A stretch of 43,078 bases of DNA from Chroococcidiopsidaceae cyanobacterium YX2bin18 (GCA_030446505.1 JAUJND010000024.1:1-43078), one strand, 5' to 3'; numbered from the stretch's first letter, positions 1-8,742 are shown. Numbers and translations are program-made. Notes: a model not told the origin generated them from the letters alone.

Positions 1-1
1 G

Positions 2-640
2 GAAATTTTAATTCGCTTGAAACAACTTTATCCAGTTGCCCCGTGTACGCTCAACTATGAAACACCTGTACAGCTGCTAGTAGCAACAATTCTCTCGGCT
101 CAGTGTACAGATGCGCGGGTGAATCAAGTTACTCCGGCATTATTTCACCGTTTCCCTGATGCAGCTAGTCTAGCAGGTGCAGATCTAGAAGAATTAGCAA
201 TTTTAGTGCGTTCTACTGGGTTTTATCGCAATAAAGCGAAGAATATTCAAGCCGCTTGCCAAATGATTGTGACTGAATTTGGTGGTCAGGTGCCTGCTCG
301 GATGGAACAGTTGTTGCAGCTACCTGGAGTGGCACGTAAAACGGCAAATGTGGTTCTTGCCCATGCTTACGGAATTAATGCTGGGGTAACAGTCGATACT
401 CATGTAAAACGCCTCAGCAACCGTTTGGGATTAACTGAGCATACAGAACCAATCCGGGTGGAACAAGATTTAATGCGCTTATTGCCGTTACAGGATTGGG
501 AAAATTGGTCAATTCGGCTGATATATCATGGTAGAGCAATTTGTAAGGCGCGGAATCCGGCTTGCCACGCTTGTGTACTTGCTGATTTATGCCCTGCTGC
601 TAATTTGCACGGCAATAAACGAAACGAGTTGGCAGTGTAG
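2..640 (+). CDS. nth: Endonuclease III (partial, 5' end outside window)
   Basis: DNA glycosylase/AP lyase of base-excision repair, which removes oxidised pyrimidines. The reading frame is open from base 2, so the true start lies upstream; the TTG at 17 is only the first start-like codon inside the window. Visible family features are the helix-hairpin-helix LPGVARKTANVVL with the catalytic lysine, then VDTHVKRLSNRLGL with the catalytic aspartate, and a C-terminal 4Fe-4S cluster with spacing C-X6-C-X2-C-X5-C (CKARNPACHACVLADLC). About 210 residues are present, close to the usual full length, so only a short N-terminus is missing. The next gene on this strand is rpsN, about 210 bases downstream. 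The identification is firm from motif order and spacing. Confidence 0.95.
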   Translation, partial: EILIRLKQLYPVAPCTLNYETPVQLLVATILSAQCTDARVNQVTPALFHRFPDAASLAGADLEELAILVRSTGFYRNKAKNIQAACQMIVTEFGGQVPARMEQLLQLPGVARKTANVVLAHAYGINAGVTVDTHVKRLSNRLGLTEHTEPIRVEQDLMRLLPLQDWENWSIRLIYHGRAICKARNPACHACVLADLCPAANLHGNKRNELAV

Positions 641-850
641 TGCTTCCCAATCAAGTTTGGGTTCGCTTAATCCCCAAAAGCTCGCGGGCAATATTAGTTC
701 GCCAAAGCGTGGCAGAATCTTCTGATGTGATGAAGCTTGATCTAAATCCTATTCTTATGAGCATTACCAGGAATTATTTGGCAGCTTCTACAGAATAATG
801 TCGGCTAAAATAAAGAATGGTATATTAACTGAAAAGAACTTGAAGGATTT

Positions 851-1153
851 ATGGCTAGAAAAAGCTTGATTGAGCGCGAGAAAAAACGTGAAAAAACTGT
901 GGCAAAGTATGCTGACAAGCGGCAAGCGTTGATAGAACAATTTGAGAGCGCCACTTCTCAACGCGAAAGAGTGGAGTTACATCGACAGATCCAACAGTTA
1001 CCGCGTGACAGTGCTCGTACCCGTCTACGGAATCGCTGTTGGGTTACTGGTCGTTCTAGAGGCGTTTACAGTGACTTTGGGCTTTCTCGTAATGTGTTCC
1101 GAGAATGGGCGCATCAAGGTCTTTTACCTGGTGTTGTGAAGTCTAGTTGGTAA
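851..1153 (+). CDS. rpsN: 30S ribosomal protein S14
   Basis: Component of the small ribosomal subunit head, near the decoding site. The protein is 100 residues, the length of the long, zinc-independent type of S14. It starts [14 protein letters not shown] and contains the signature [21 protein letters not shown] with a single cysteine, so the zinc-binding CxxC pairs of the short type are absent. It stands alone rather than in a ribosomal protein operon, which is common for rpsN in cyanobacteria. The start ATG is preceded by GAAGGA at a normal distance. The gene converges on a minus-strand hypothetical gene about 65 bases away. Confidence 0.97.
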   Translation: MARKSLIEREKKREKTVAKYADKRQALIEQFESATSQRERVELHRQIQQLPRDSARTRLRNRCWVTGRSRGVYSDFGLSRNVFREWAHQGLLPGVVKSSW

Positions 1154-1217
1154 GAGAGTAGATGCATTATGAATGAGAAATTATGAAATTTTTTAGCATT
1201 CATCATTCAGTTTTACT

Positions 1218-1547
1218 TTACTGACCACAGCAACGATCAATTCCCAGACTATCTAAGAGTAGGTCACTGACTGCGTTAGCGATCGCAAACTCACCATAAA
1301 AACTTTTGGAAAAGTCAAACGCCTGCATTTCTGTCACAATTGCAATGACGAGAGAACCAAGGTCGTTTTCACCTTCCATTCGTTGTCGGACAAAGATCTG
1401 AGCAACTCTTTGAGCAATTTGCTGGTTAACTGGCTCGGGAAGAAACTCTTCATCGAGCCACTGCTGCAAAACGCCAGTCAACCATTTACCTTCTTGCTGG
1501 GCGTTGTGAGTTGATGGTAGCGTAATCGGTGGAATCAGTTCAGACAT
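1218..1547 (-). CDS. Conserved hypothetical protein, 109 aa
   Basis: I do not recognise a characterised family. The protein begins MSELIPPITLPSTHN and is soluble, acidic and predicted mostly helical, with no signal peptide or membrane segment. The central part (residues about 20-85) carries alternating hydrophobic and charged positions typical of a compact helical fold. The C-terminus ends in a Cys-Cys pair (DRCCGQ). It lies tail-to-tail with rpsN and starts about 145 bases from the divergently transcribed aat. Composition and codon usage look like those of neighbouring genes, and the ORF is uninterrupted, so it is probably a real cyanobacterial gene. No function is proposed. Confidence 0.7.
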   Translation of the reverse strand: MSELIPPITLPSTHNAQQEGKWLTGVLQQWLDEEFLPEPVNQQIAQRVAQIFVRQRMEGENDLGSLVIAIVTEMQAFDFSKSFYGEFAIANAVSDLLLDSLGIDRCCGQ

Positions 1548-1692
1548 TTTGATTATCAGCTTGTAAATTCTAACTGCCGCCTTAAATAAATTCCAATTGG
1601 ATAGTTACTAATAATTAACACAGAACCGTAGCACCTAAGTTCTACTCCGAAGGATAATCAAATTGCGATAGGCACACAATTACGAGTTTTGG

Positions 1693-2268
1693 ATGGAATT
1701 TGATATTCCCGCAATTATCCAGGGCTATGCTCAGGGTTATTTTCTCATGGCTGATGATACCAATGATTTAGGGTGGTATTCCAGCTATGAGCGCACACTA
1801 ATACCTTTAAATGAACAATTTTACTACCCAAAGTCACTACGACGCGTCTTAAACTCTGAGCGTTTTAGCTTTACCATCAACCAGGACTTCAAAGCTATTG
1901 TTGCTGGCTGTGCTGACCGAGAATCTACTTGGATTTCCCAAGAGTTACAAGAGATTTATTGGCAACTCTACCAGGCGGGTTGGGCTTATAGTTTTGAAAC
2001 TTGGCAAGGTGATCAATTAGCTGGGGGAGTTTTGGGGCTTGTGATTGGGGGAGCCTTTATTGGAGAATCAATGTTTTATCGAATTTCTGAAGGCTCGAAA
2101 GTAGCGCTAGTAAAGTTGGTGGAAAGATTGCGATCGCATTCCTTTGTCCTCTTTGACGCGCAAATGATGAATCCCCATCTAAAGAGATTTGGAGCTTATA
2201 CAGTTAACGAGAAACAGTATCAAACTCTGCTTAACCAGGGTTTGCAGCGACGCTGCTTTCTTGAATGA
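1693..2268 (+). CDS. aat: Leucyl/phenylalanyl-tRNA-protein transferase
   Basis: Transfers Leu or Phe from aminoacyl-tRNA to N-terminal Arg or Lys of proteins, making them N-degron substrates for ClpS/ClpAP. The 191-residue protein shows the family core: an N-terminal YAQGYFLMADD stretch that parallels the usual Y-x-x-G-x-F-PM segment, WISQELQEIYWQLYQAGWAYSFETW, the GGAFIGESMFYR block and the FDAQMMNPHLKRFGA segment near the C-terminus. It is shorter than the E. coli enzyme, as is usual for cyanobacterial versions. The ATG lacks an obvious strong Shine-Dalgarno sequence. It appears monocistronic. Confidence 0.9.
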   Translation: MEFDIPAIIQGYAQGYFLMADDTNDLGWYSSYERTLIPLNEQFYYPKSLRRVLNSERFSFTINQDFKAIVAGCADRESTWISQELQEIYWQLYQAGWAYSFETWQGDQLAGGVLGLVIGGAFIGESMFYRISEGSKVALVKLVERLRSHSFVLFDAQMMNPHLKRFGAYTVNEKQYQTLLNQGLQRRCFLE

Positions 2269-2440
2269 TTTGGGAGACAACTAGCAAACTTCGCTCTATG
2301 TTACTGGCAAATATTTTTTGAGAATTTTAGGAGATCACTTCTTGTAGCAGTTGAGTAATTTACTTACAAGAGGTGGTGTTACAAAAACTTTAAAGCTTTT
2401 ACGCCGCAAGCATATGTTGTCAATTAACCTAATACAAGAG

Positions 2441-2902
2441 CTATAAGCAAACCGTGTAACCCCAAGGAGTTTCTAAAGATCCTTCCATGGGAGATAGGCA
2501 CTTAAACAATTCAACCTTATTCTGACCTACCAAACCAAAGGTATCGATCCAATCAGTTCCGCTTGCTGTAAATTCAACTAAGCTAACAGGTTCGCACTCC
2601 ATAATTATGTTGTGACTTAACGCTTTTAGAAAGATAGTGGAATTCATTACAGATGTTGTCCCAGGACCATCAATAACCATTGCAATTGCAATTGGATACC
2701 CCTCCGGATAATCGTAAGCTTGGGATTCTTTACTCATATCAAAGGTGGTGAGTTGAATTACTGTAGTATTTTTACTTTCAATTTGGTACTTAGCTTCCGC
2801 TATAGCTACCTGACAGCTATCTCTAGATTGAGCGGGCTGCACATCAATAGTACCTACAGCTAATCCTGTTACAACAATTCCAACCACAAATCTTTGTAAC
2901 AT
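2441..2902 (-). CDS. Secreted hypothetical protein, 153 aa
   Basis: Unrecognised family. The N-terminus has a typical signal peptide: a short basic start (MLQRF), a hydrophobic core VVGIVVTGLAVGTI and a plausible cleavage site around AQS-RD at about residue 27. The mature part has four cysteines (in DSCQ, MECEP, LFKCLS and the terminal TVCL), suggesting two disulfide bonds and a periplasmic or extracellular location. It lies 83 bases downstream of the SH3b-domain gene on the same strand and could be co-transcribed with it. Composition is somewhat more AT-rich than the housekeeping neighbours. No function is proposed. Confidence 0.6.
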   Translation of the reverse strand: MLQRFVVGIVVTGLAVGTIDVQPAQSRDSCQVAIAEAKYQIESKNTTVIQLTTFDMSKESQAYDYPEGYPIAIAMVIDGPGTTSVMNSTIFLKALSHNIIMECEPVSLVEFTASGTDWIDTFGLVGQNKVELFKCLSPMEGSLETPWGYTVCL

Positions 2903-2985
2903 TCTTGCCTTTTATTTAATAAAAATTTTGGATATAAGTAACCTTTTCAGACCTATTCTGAATTAATACTAGTAACCTCTATTAG

Positions 2986-3438
2986 CTATACTCCTTGAGT
3001 GGCTAAAATAGCTTGTCTAGCATAATTATCCCCTGGTCTTTCATCTAAAGCTCTTCGATAATTAATTAAAGCTGTTTGATAATCACCTTCTCGATAAGAA
3101 GAATTGGCTACACGAATATAATAGTCGTAGCTTGTATTATCTATTTGAGAGTTAAGCTGAGGTATACTTCCACACTGCCAAGAGGTAAGGTCTCTATAAA
3201 TCCATCCAGGTTGTGGCAATTTTACCTTATACCAAGGGCCAGCTTGACCAATTACTGTTAGTTGTTCTCCGCGATATGCCTTTCCAATAGTAGGAGAATT
3301 CCAACTTGGACGACTTCTTACATTAGCAAATCCATCTACATTAGTTATATATCGAGCGCATTCTGCTCTAGTTTCTTTTGCTCCGACGAATAAACTAGAA
3401 ACAACCAATCCTAATCCAACTAGTGCTTTAAATTTCAT
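2986..3438 (-). CDS. Secreted SH3b-domain protein with TPR-like tail
   Basis: Predicted exported protein of 150 residues. Residues 1-25 form a signal peptide with a hydrophobic core and cleavage near ETRA. Residues about 35-90 match a bacterial SH3 domain (FANVRSRPSWNSPTIGKAYRG, then WYKVKLPQPGWIYRDL), a module that usually binds cell-wall peptides or other surface ligands. Residues about 105-148 form a short TPR-like helical pair (SSYREGDYQTALINYRRAL) of the kind used in protein contacts. The combination suggests a periplasmic wall-associated adaptor; the ligand is unknown. A second secreted protein follows on the same strand, so the two may form a small operon. Confidence 0.7.
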   Translation of the reverse strand: MKFKALVGLGLVVSSLFVGAKETRAECARYITNVDGFANVRSRPSWNSPTIGKAYRGEQLTVIGQAGPWYKVKLPQPGWIYRDLTSWQCGSIPQLNSQIDNTSYDYYIRVANSSYREGDYQTALINYRRALDERPGDNYARQAILATQGV

Positions 3439-3834
3439 AAATATGTCCTTGCTTAAAATCTATATATATAAAAATTTTTCTTTATTTCTTTAATAAAGAT
3501 ATGAACTCAAACAGTAGTTTCTGTAGCTTGTCTGTCTCTTGCTATGCTAATGATTTGTTATAGATGTTGATATATACTTTAACTAGCGAACTTAAAATAA
3601 GCATAAGGTTTGTATGAAGATAATATATAATTGTATGAAGATATTATTAATCTAGCAATTTCTGATCTGCGTATATTTACGATTAGTATCCAACTCCTCC
3701 CTATTAGTTGCACGAATCTGCACTAATCAGATTTTGTATCAAGCTCAAATTTTTCCAGTAGGCGGATTATAGGTAATTTAATTCATACTCAATTCTCCTT
3801 TAAATAAAGCTAATCAAGGTCAAAGGCGATCGCT
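3439..3834. other. AT-rich intergenic region
   Basis: About 400 bases with no credible coding sequence. It is strongly AT-rich with short TA runs (TATATATA near 3460) and should contain the promoter of the SH3b gene that reads leftwards from 3438. A HIP1-like GCGATCGC lies at its right end, next to the MOSC remnant. I see no RNA gene or mobile-element ends. Confidence 0.5.
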
Positions 3835-4647
3835 TCAAAGTTCCTCCACTGCTACTTTCACTTTGCCCAAAATCTTAATCGCGTCTCCAACTTGGATAGT
3901 TTTGCTTGCTTCTGATGCAGGTACTCTTGTATTGACAGCTAACTTGAAAAAGTGATTGAAGCGAGAGGCTGCCCAAGATGGTAAGCTTTCTCGGCGTTTT
4001 GCTACGAATATCTTTTGAAAATTTGGATATGCTGCTGTTGTAAAAGGGTTCCGTGTCGGGACAACACAACGTTGGCAAGGATTGACACCTTGAAACAAGA
4101 CATCACCTACTTAAAATTGCACAACTGCATCTGCCTCCGCAAATAACTGATCTTCCCAAAATGCTGGCACTCCGCCGATTTCAAGGTTAGTTCTCAGGCG
4201 AATTCGTATCTGATCTAGGTTTAGTCCAGGAAACCAAGTTGTGATCGCTTCCAAAGTTGCTGTGCTAATTACAGTAGGTTCAGGACGCATTGGTATCATC
4301 CGGGAAACCCATAGAGGAGTTTTGAAGCAATTGGACGCGGAAGCCAAAAAAGTTACTTAACCAAGCAGTGATCGCAATTCGTTCCTCTAAATGAAACTTA
4401 TATTTTTGCCCACTATCTTGAACTTGAAAGAGACAGTCCCAATATCGGTATCAAAATAAGATCGAAGTAAGTGAACTTTAGAATGGCGTTTGCCATTAAC
4501 AAACTGATTTTTTTGATCAAAGATCGCGAATTCCCGATCATGCTTAAGAGCGCTACTTTTGAGAATAGTTGCTTGGGTAACTGCAATGCCATCTAGTGAC
4601 TTAATTGGATAAATGTAAATACCTGCAAGATAAGGCATTTTGTTCAT
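3835..4647 (-). pseudogene. MOSC-domain protein (YcbX-like), broken
   Basis: Remnant of a molybdenum-cofactor sulfurase C-terminal-type protein. Three pieces on the minus strand together reproduce one protein in order. The N-terminal beta-barrel piece begins MPYLAGIYIYPIKSLDG. The middle piece holds WLSNFFG, GFPDDTNAS and GPT-like PTVISTATLEAITTWFPGLN. The MOSC core contains GVNPCQRCVVPTRNP and ends with VGDAIKILGKV. A frameshift lies near 4430 (the true continuation, QVQDSGQKYKFHLEERIAI, is in another frame) and a second near 4290. An in-frame TAA sits at 4111-4113, between AVVQF and VGDVLFQG. With three lesions it cannot give a functional enzyme. The family is clear; the original substrate is unknown. 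Confidence 0.85.
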
Positions 4648-5065
4648 TCTCTAGCTAATTGTTGGGTAGGCGATCAACCCCTTGACTGTGCTAACTGCTA
4701 TGACAGGCTCTTCTCTGAATAATGCAATAAATACTACTTGACTTGAATTATATTGTGTACTCAGTCCAGCAGGTTCTTTTGGCGTTGTTTCACGGGAGAA
4801 CAGATGAACGAACGTTTCTACCAACTGTTTCTACCAACTGCTCTAGCTTAAAGAAACTAGTGTACCTACATTAGTTCAACAGGGTGTTGCCGGAAATTAC
4901 AGAAGTTTTTGGTTTGAAATAATTCTATTGGGTCGCGTACACAGCAGTTTGGCAACTTCTATTGCTCTTATAGGCTTAACTTAATCCCGTCAGGCAGCTA
5001 GGGTTGGTAAGATTGAAACAAAGGTGCAATTTAAAATCTACCTGGAGAAAGTGAGTTACAGATCC
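4648..5065. other. Intergenic region upstream of def
   Basis: About 420 bases between the MOSC remnant and def with no convincing ORF. One short exact direct repeat of 13 bases (TTTCTACCAACTG, near 4815-4840) is visible and is probably incidental. The promoter of def must lie here; I could not identify a confident -35/-10 pair. Confidence 0.4.
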
Positions 5066-5629
5066 ATGCCCTCTGAAGTTGCAGTCGAAAAGAAAAAGCT
5101 GAAAAATCCACCTTTGGATATTCGTTACTTAGGCGATCGCGTCCTGCGCCAACCTACAAAGCGAGTTGTCAAGGTAGACTCTGATCTGCGTCAACTGGTT
5201 CGAGAAATGTTACAAACCATGTACAGTGCTGATGGTATTGGTCTAGCTGCACCCCAAGTAGCAGTTCAAAAACAGCTAATTGTCATTGATTGTGAACCAG
5301 ACAATGCAGCCAATCCACCACTAGTGATGATTAACCCCAGTATCAAGGAGTTAAGCCGCGATATTTGCGTAGCGCAAGAGGGTTGTCTAAGCATTCCGGG
5401 TGTTTATTTAGATGTGAAGCGCCCGCAAGTTGTTGAAGTGGCTTATAAAGACGAATACGGATGTCCTCGAACTTTGAAGGCTACAGAGTTACTTGGACGC
5501 TGCATTCAGCATGAAATTGACCATCTTAATGGCGTACTGTTTATTGACCATGTAGAAAATACTCTAGCTTTAACGACAGAGTTAGCGAAATATGGCTTCT
5601 CACCTCAAAACGTTAAACCAGTCGCTTAA
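5066..5629 (+). CDS. def: Peptide deformylase
   Basis: Metallohydrolase that removes the N-formyl group from nascent proteins at the ribosome. All three family motifs are present in 187 residues: motif 1 GIGLAAPQV (about residues 57-65), motif 2 EGCLS (105-109), whose Cys binds the metal, and motif 3 HEIDH (149-153), with two metal-binding His and the catalytic Glu. I chose the ATG at 5066, giving MPSEVAVEKKKLKN, the N-terminus I expect of cyanobacterial homologues. A GTG at 5024 would add 14 residues with no family match. It is followed 12 bases later by a small membrane protein and may be co-transcribed with it. Confidence 0.95.
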   Translation: MPSEVAVEKKKLKNPPLDIRYLGDRVLRQPTKRVVKVDSDLRQLVREMLQTMYSADGIGLAAPQVAVQKQLIVIDCEPDNAANPPLVMINPSIKELSRDICVAQEGCLSIPGVYLDVKRPQVVEVAYKDEYGCPRTLKATELLGRCIQHEIDHLNGVLFIDHVENTLALTTELAKYGFSPQNVKPVA

Positions 5630-5641
5630 AGAGAATAGACT

Positions 5642-5845
5642 ATGATAATGACACCTAAAAGTGGTCTGTTCTTAGGCGGCTCCTGCATAGCAGCGATCGC
5701 AGCGGTAGGTTCAATTTTTGAACTTGCTTCTGGAGAGCCTAATTTGGGTGGGTTAGTGACAAGTATCATTCTGGTTGTTAGCATCCCACTAGGCAGCTTT
5801 TTTTTCTATGCAGCAGTTCGGGATGCGAATGCCAATAATCAATAG
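5642..5845 (+). CDS. Small membrane protein, 67 aa
   Basis: Two predicted transmembrane helices (roughly residues 8-28 and 38-60) joined by a short polar loop ELASGEPNLGG, then a short polar tail ending DANANNQ. An in-frame ATG two codons in (5648) is an equally possible start. It follows def by 12 bases and precedes the FHA-PrsW gene by about 100. The family is unrecognised. The uninterrupted frame, balanced hydrophobic design and tight spacing support a real gene. A role in the membrane beside the PrsW-type protein is possible but is only inferred from position. Confidence 0.6.
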   Translation: MIMTPKSGLFLGGSCIAAIAAVGSIFELASGEPNLGGLVTSIILVVSIPLGSFFFYAAVRDANANNQ

Positions 5846-5947
5846 CAATTGCGTAGCCATACCCCGCAATGTAAGGGGATTTATGTCTGCAACCTCCCTA
5901 GCAAAAATCGGCTGGAGAAGGTAGTTGGCAACACAGTATTGCAGTCT

Positions 5948-7315
5948 ATGACAGGAAAAGACCTTTATCAAGGATTTCTGCGGCACTTACCTCGTAGTAG
6001 TGGAGTCCCGCAATTTTCTCGGCGTTATTTACTGTCAAATACTCAAGAAATTGTAGTTGGACGTGACCTTAACTGTGAAATTGTATTGGATTCCAGGTTA
6101 TATGGCATGGTCTCGCGACGTCATGCTGTTGTTCGCCCTTCTGCGCCATCTGCGTCTGGCGATTGCTGGCTACTTTGTGATCTAAGCAGCGCCAATGGCA
6201 CTTATCTAAATGGGCGACGCTTACAACAATGCCAAGAGTTGCAGGGAGGCGATCGGATTACTCTAGGACATGATGGCGCAGAATTTATTTTTGAGTGCCA
6301 GATCAAACATCAACCAGTTCAGCGATCATCACGTTCAGTTCCATTTGCCATAGGTGCAGGTAAACCAATACCCTCTGGAGAACATTCGGTTAGTTTTACC
6401 CAGTTATTTCCGATTCTGTCAACGGGACGGGATTTAACCCGCAAAGCTTACCTAATCCCAGGCATCCTTACAGTAGTATTCGTAGTATTAATGTTTGCTA
6501 CTGTAGGTCAGCCTGAAGCCGCTTACTTCAATCAAATCTTAGTGGCGACTTACTTAGCTGGAGCCGCATACTACTTTGTCTACCAACTTTGCGGTAAGTA
6601 TAAGCCTTGGTGGGTGCTACTAAGTTCGGCTATTTTGATTGTCCTAATTTTGCTTAGTCCGCTCTTGCCGCTATTTATTTTTGTGTTTCGCACTGTTTTG
6701 CCTGGTCGTTTGCCAACTGCAATTGAGTCCGTTAGTCTTCCAGTGTTGATAGTACGGATGTTTTTTGGCGCTGGGTTGATGGAGGAATTGCTGAAAGCTT
6801 TGCCAGTGTTAGCAGCGTATTTATTAGGTCGACAACTGCGTTCTCCTTGGCGAGAACGCATCGGTGTATGGGAACCTCTAGACGGAATTTTGTTAGGAAC
6901 AGCTTCTGCAGTTGGTTTTACCCTTTTAGAAACACTAGGGCAGTACGTACCAGAAGTTAGCCAAAATGTCAGCTTAGAGATGGGAGTAAGTGTTGGTCAA
7001 GTGGGATTGCAGCTGCTAATTCCCCGGATTTTAGGCTCAGTAGCAGGACACATGGCATACAGTGGTTATTTAGGATATTTTATTGGATTGAGTGTGCTAA
7101 AGCCACGCAAGCGATGGCAGATTTTATTAGTGGGCTATTTTAGTGCAGCAGCACTCCATACTTTATGGAACTCTATGGGAGTTTTCAGCGGCTTGCTGTT
7201 AGCAGTTGTTGGGGTGTTATCTTATGCATTTTTAACGGCAGCAATTCTTAAAGCCCGTGCTTTGTCACCAACGCGATCACAAAATTTCGCTACTCATTTT
7301 GGGGAACGTTTTTAG
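5948..7315 (+). CDS. FHA domain fused to PrsW-family intramembrane protease
   Basis: A 455-residue two-domain protein. The N-terminal FHA domain (about residues 30-115) shows the phosphothreonine-binding signature: VVGRDLNCEI, SRRHAVV and NGTYLNG. After a linker come about eight hydrophobic helices with the PrsW (M82) motifs in order: EELLK (about 279-283), FTLLE (about 323-327), HMAYSG (from 368) and HTLWN (from 404). PrsW enzymes cleave membrane anti-sigma factors, so this protein probably joins Ser/Thr-kinase signalling to regulated membrane proteolysis; that coupling is inference. I chose ATG 5948. An upstream TTG at 5849 would add 33 residues without domain match. Confidence 0.88.
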   Translation: MTGKDLYQGFLRHLPRSSGVPQFSRRYLLSNTQEIVVGRDLNCEIVLDSRLYGMVSRRHAVVRPSAPSASGDCWLLCDLSSANGTYLNGRRLQQCQELQGGDRITLGHDGAEFIFECQIKHQPVQRSSRSVPFAIGAGKPIPSGEHSVSFTQLFPILSTGRDLTRKAYLIPGILTVVFVVLMFATVGQPEAAYFNQILVATYLAGAAYYFVYQLCGKYKPWWVLLSSAILIVLILLSPLLPLFIFVFRTVLPGRLPTAIESVSLPVLIVRMFFGAGLMEELLKALPVLAAYLLGRQLRSPWRERIGVWEPLDGILLGTASAVGFTLLETLGQYVPEVSQNVSLEMGVSVGQVGLQLLIPRILGSVAGHMAYSGYLGYFIGLSVLKPRKRWQILLVGYFSAAALHTLWNSMGVFSGLLLAVVGVLSYAFLTAAILKARALSPTRSQNFATHFGERF

Positions 7316-7335
7316 GAATATGGAGAGATGAATCG

Positions 7336-7581
7336 TCACCGAAGAGCGATCGCCGACCAAATTTCCTCTAACTGAGTGAAGAAACGTAATTGCATAGCAT
7401 CTTCAGAATCATTTAAGGTTGTACCCTGTTCTTGGTCAGCAAAATAAATCTCTGATTGTGGATCGGCAATATTCCAGGGATAGATGCCATCTTCAGAATG
7501 TAGAAGCAACTCTAATAGCTCCATTTGAACTTGCAATTGAGTGTAACTATCATCTCCGAAATAGTTGAATTTCTTTGCCAT
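7336..7581 (-). CDS. Conserved hypothetical protein, 81 aa
   Basis: Small acidic soluble protein starting MAKKFNYFGDDSY. No known domain is recognised. The sequence has a helical first half (TQLQVQMELLELLLHSEDG), a short Pro/Trp segment (YPWNIADP) and a second helical part rich in aromatic and acidic residues. The ATG at 7581 is preferred. An upstream start at 7602 adds seven residues (MPFRSCP), but the shorter form begins with a typical MAKK N-terminus. It lies just upstream of galT on the same strand's downstream side and converges with the FHA-PrsW gene 20 bases away. Confidence 0.6.
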   Translation of the reverse strand: MAKKFNYFGDDSYTQLQVQMELLELLLHSEDGIYPWNIADPQSEIYFADQEQGTTLNDSEDAMQLRFFTQLEEIWSAIALR

Positions 7582-7659
7582 TGGGCAACTCCTAAACGGC
7601 ATTTACAAAGAAACGCTGGTATGTGTAACTACACAAGTTCTTGAGCTATTTCCGCAACT

Positions 7660-8742
7660 CTAGCATTCTACTCCTACAGCTTGTAGCTCTTTTGCTTTTT
7701 CTTCTGGCAGAGCATCATTAGCAAACATTCCTGCTGCTAGTTCAGTTCCCGCTAGGTACTTAAGCCGATCGCGAGTGCGGTACGGTGGATAAAACTCTGC
7801 GTGTAGATGTGATTCTGGATGCAACTGACCATCGGTAGGTGCTTGGAACCATGCCATCAGGTAAGGAAAGGGACGATTCCACAAATTGTCGTACTTGAGA
7901 GTAACGGTTTTTAAGGCTTTGGCAAGCCCTTGGCGCTGCTTGAAGGTGAGATCTATAAATGTAGCAGTTGGGGCAATTGGGGCAATCCAAACCTCGTAAG
8001 GATAACGAGCGCAAACTGGGACAAAGGCGATCGCGTGTTCGTCCTGATAAATAATCCGCTGGTTATCCTGAATTTCCCGTTGAATCAAATCTGGCAGCAA
8101 AGAGCGCTGATGCTCTTGATAATACTTTTGCTCACACTCCCCCATGCGGGCGGGGACAGGTGGCACAAAAGGATATGCATAAATTTGCCCATGTGGATGA
8201 TGTAAAGTTACTCCGACTTCAACCCCCCGGTTCTCGAAGGGCAACACATACTGAATTTGCGGATTACCACCGACTACGCGTGTGCGATCGCCCCAGACTT
8301 CTAACAGTAACTCCAGGTGATCTAGTTCCAAAGAACCAAGGGAGGCAAGCGGGTCTTGAGTAAATACTACCACTTCACATACACCATTTGCTGGAAGGGT
8401 ATCAACAATACTGGCAGGTGCATCCTGCGAAGCATTGCTCATTGCAGGAAAGCGATTGTCGAAAACTGCTACGTCATAGCGCCCCTGTGGAAGTTCAGTA
8501 GGAAACCGCTGATCTTTGGTAGGAGCAAGCGGGTTATATTCTGGAGGCGGCATAAAGGTGCGCCCTTGACGATGGCTAGCGTAAGCAACCCATTCACCCC
8601 GCAATGGATGCCAGCGCAAATGAGGATTTGCCGCAACCGGATCATCACTAGGACTGGGGGCTGTAATATCTTCGGCAATTGGATAGCGACTGTATAAGGT
8701 CAGCTGGCGACCATCCGGCTTTAACAGCTTGTGGGAGTACAT
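7660..8742 (-). CDS. galT: Galactose-1-phosphate uridylyltransferase
   Basis: Leloir-pathway enzyme that exchanges UMP between UDP-glucose and galactose-1-phosphate, giving UDP-galactose and glucose-1-phosphate. The 360-residue length suits the family. The active site HHPHGQIYAYPFVPP (about residues 181-195) contains the nucleophilic histidine of the HPH triad and the following Gln. The N-terminal part has RWHPLRGEWVAYASHRQGR and FDNRFPA, and the C-terminal half has HLHAEFYPP, all typical of GalT. Its start overlaps the end of the GH2 gene by 22 bases, so the two are translationally coupled and the operon order is GH2 then galT. No galK or galE is visible beside it. Confidence 0.95.
   Translation of the reverse strand: MYSHKLLKPDGRQLTLYSRYPIAEDITAPSPSDDPVAANPHLRWHPLRGEWVAYASHRQGRTFMPPPEYNPLAPTKDQRFPTELPQGRYDVAVFDNRFPAMSNASQDAPASIVDTLPANGVCEVVVFTQDPLASLGSLELDHLELLLEVWGDRTRVVGGNPQIQYVLPFENRGVEVGVTLHHPHGQIYAYPFVPPVPARMGECEQKYYQEHQRSLLPDLIQREIQDNQRIIYQDEHAIAFVPVCARYPYEVWIAPIAPTATFIDLTFKQRQGLAKALKTVTLKYDNLWNRPFPYLMAWFQAPTDGQLHPESHLHAEFYPPYRTRDRLKYLAGTELAAGMFANDALPEEKAKELQAVGVEC

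Noticed and set aside
528..725. 65-codon plus-strand frame
   Set aside because: It overlaps the 3' end of nth in another frame and has a basic, unstructured sequence; a shadow ORF.
4808..4840. 13-base direct repeat TTTCTACCAACTG
   Set aside because: Only two adjacent copies with no structure or gene context; likely simple slippage.
6580..6861. 93-codon minus-strand frame inside the FHA-PrsW gene
   Set aside because: It is Ser/Arg/Lys-rich and antisense to membrane helices, the usual artefact of hydrophobic codons read backwards.
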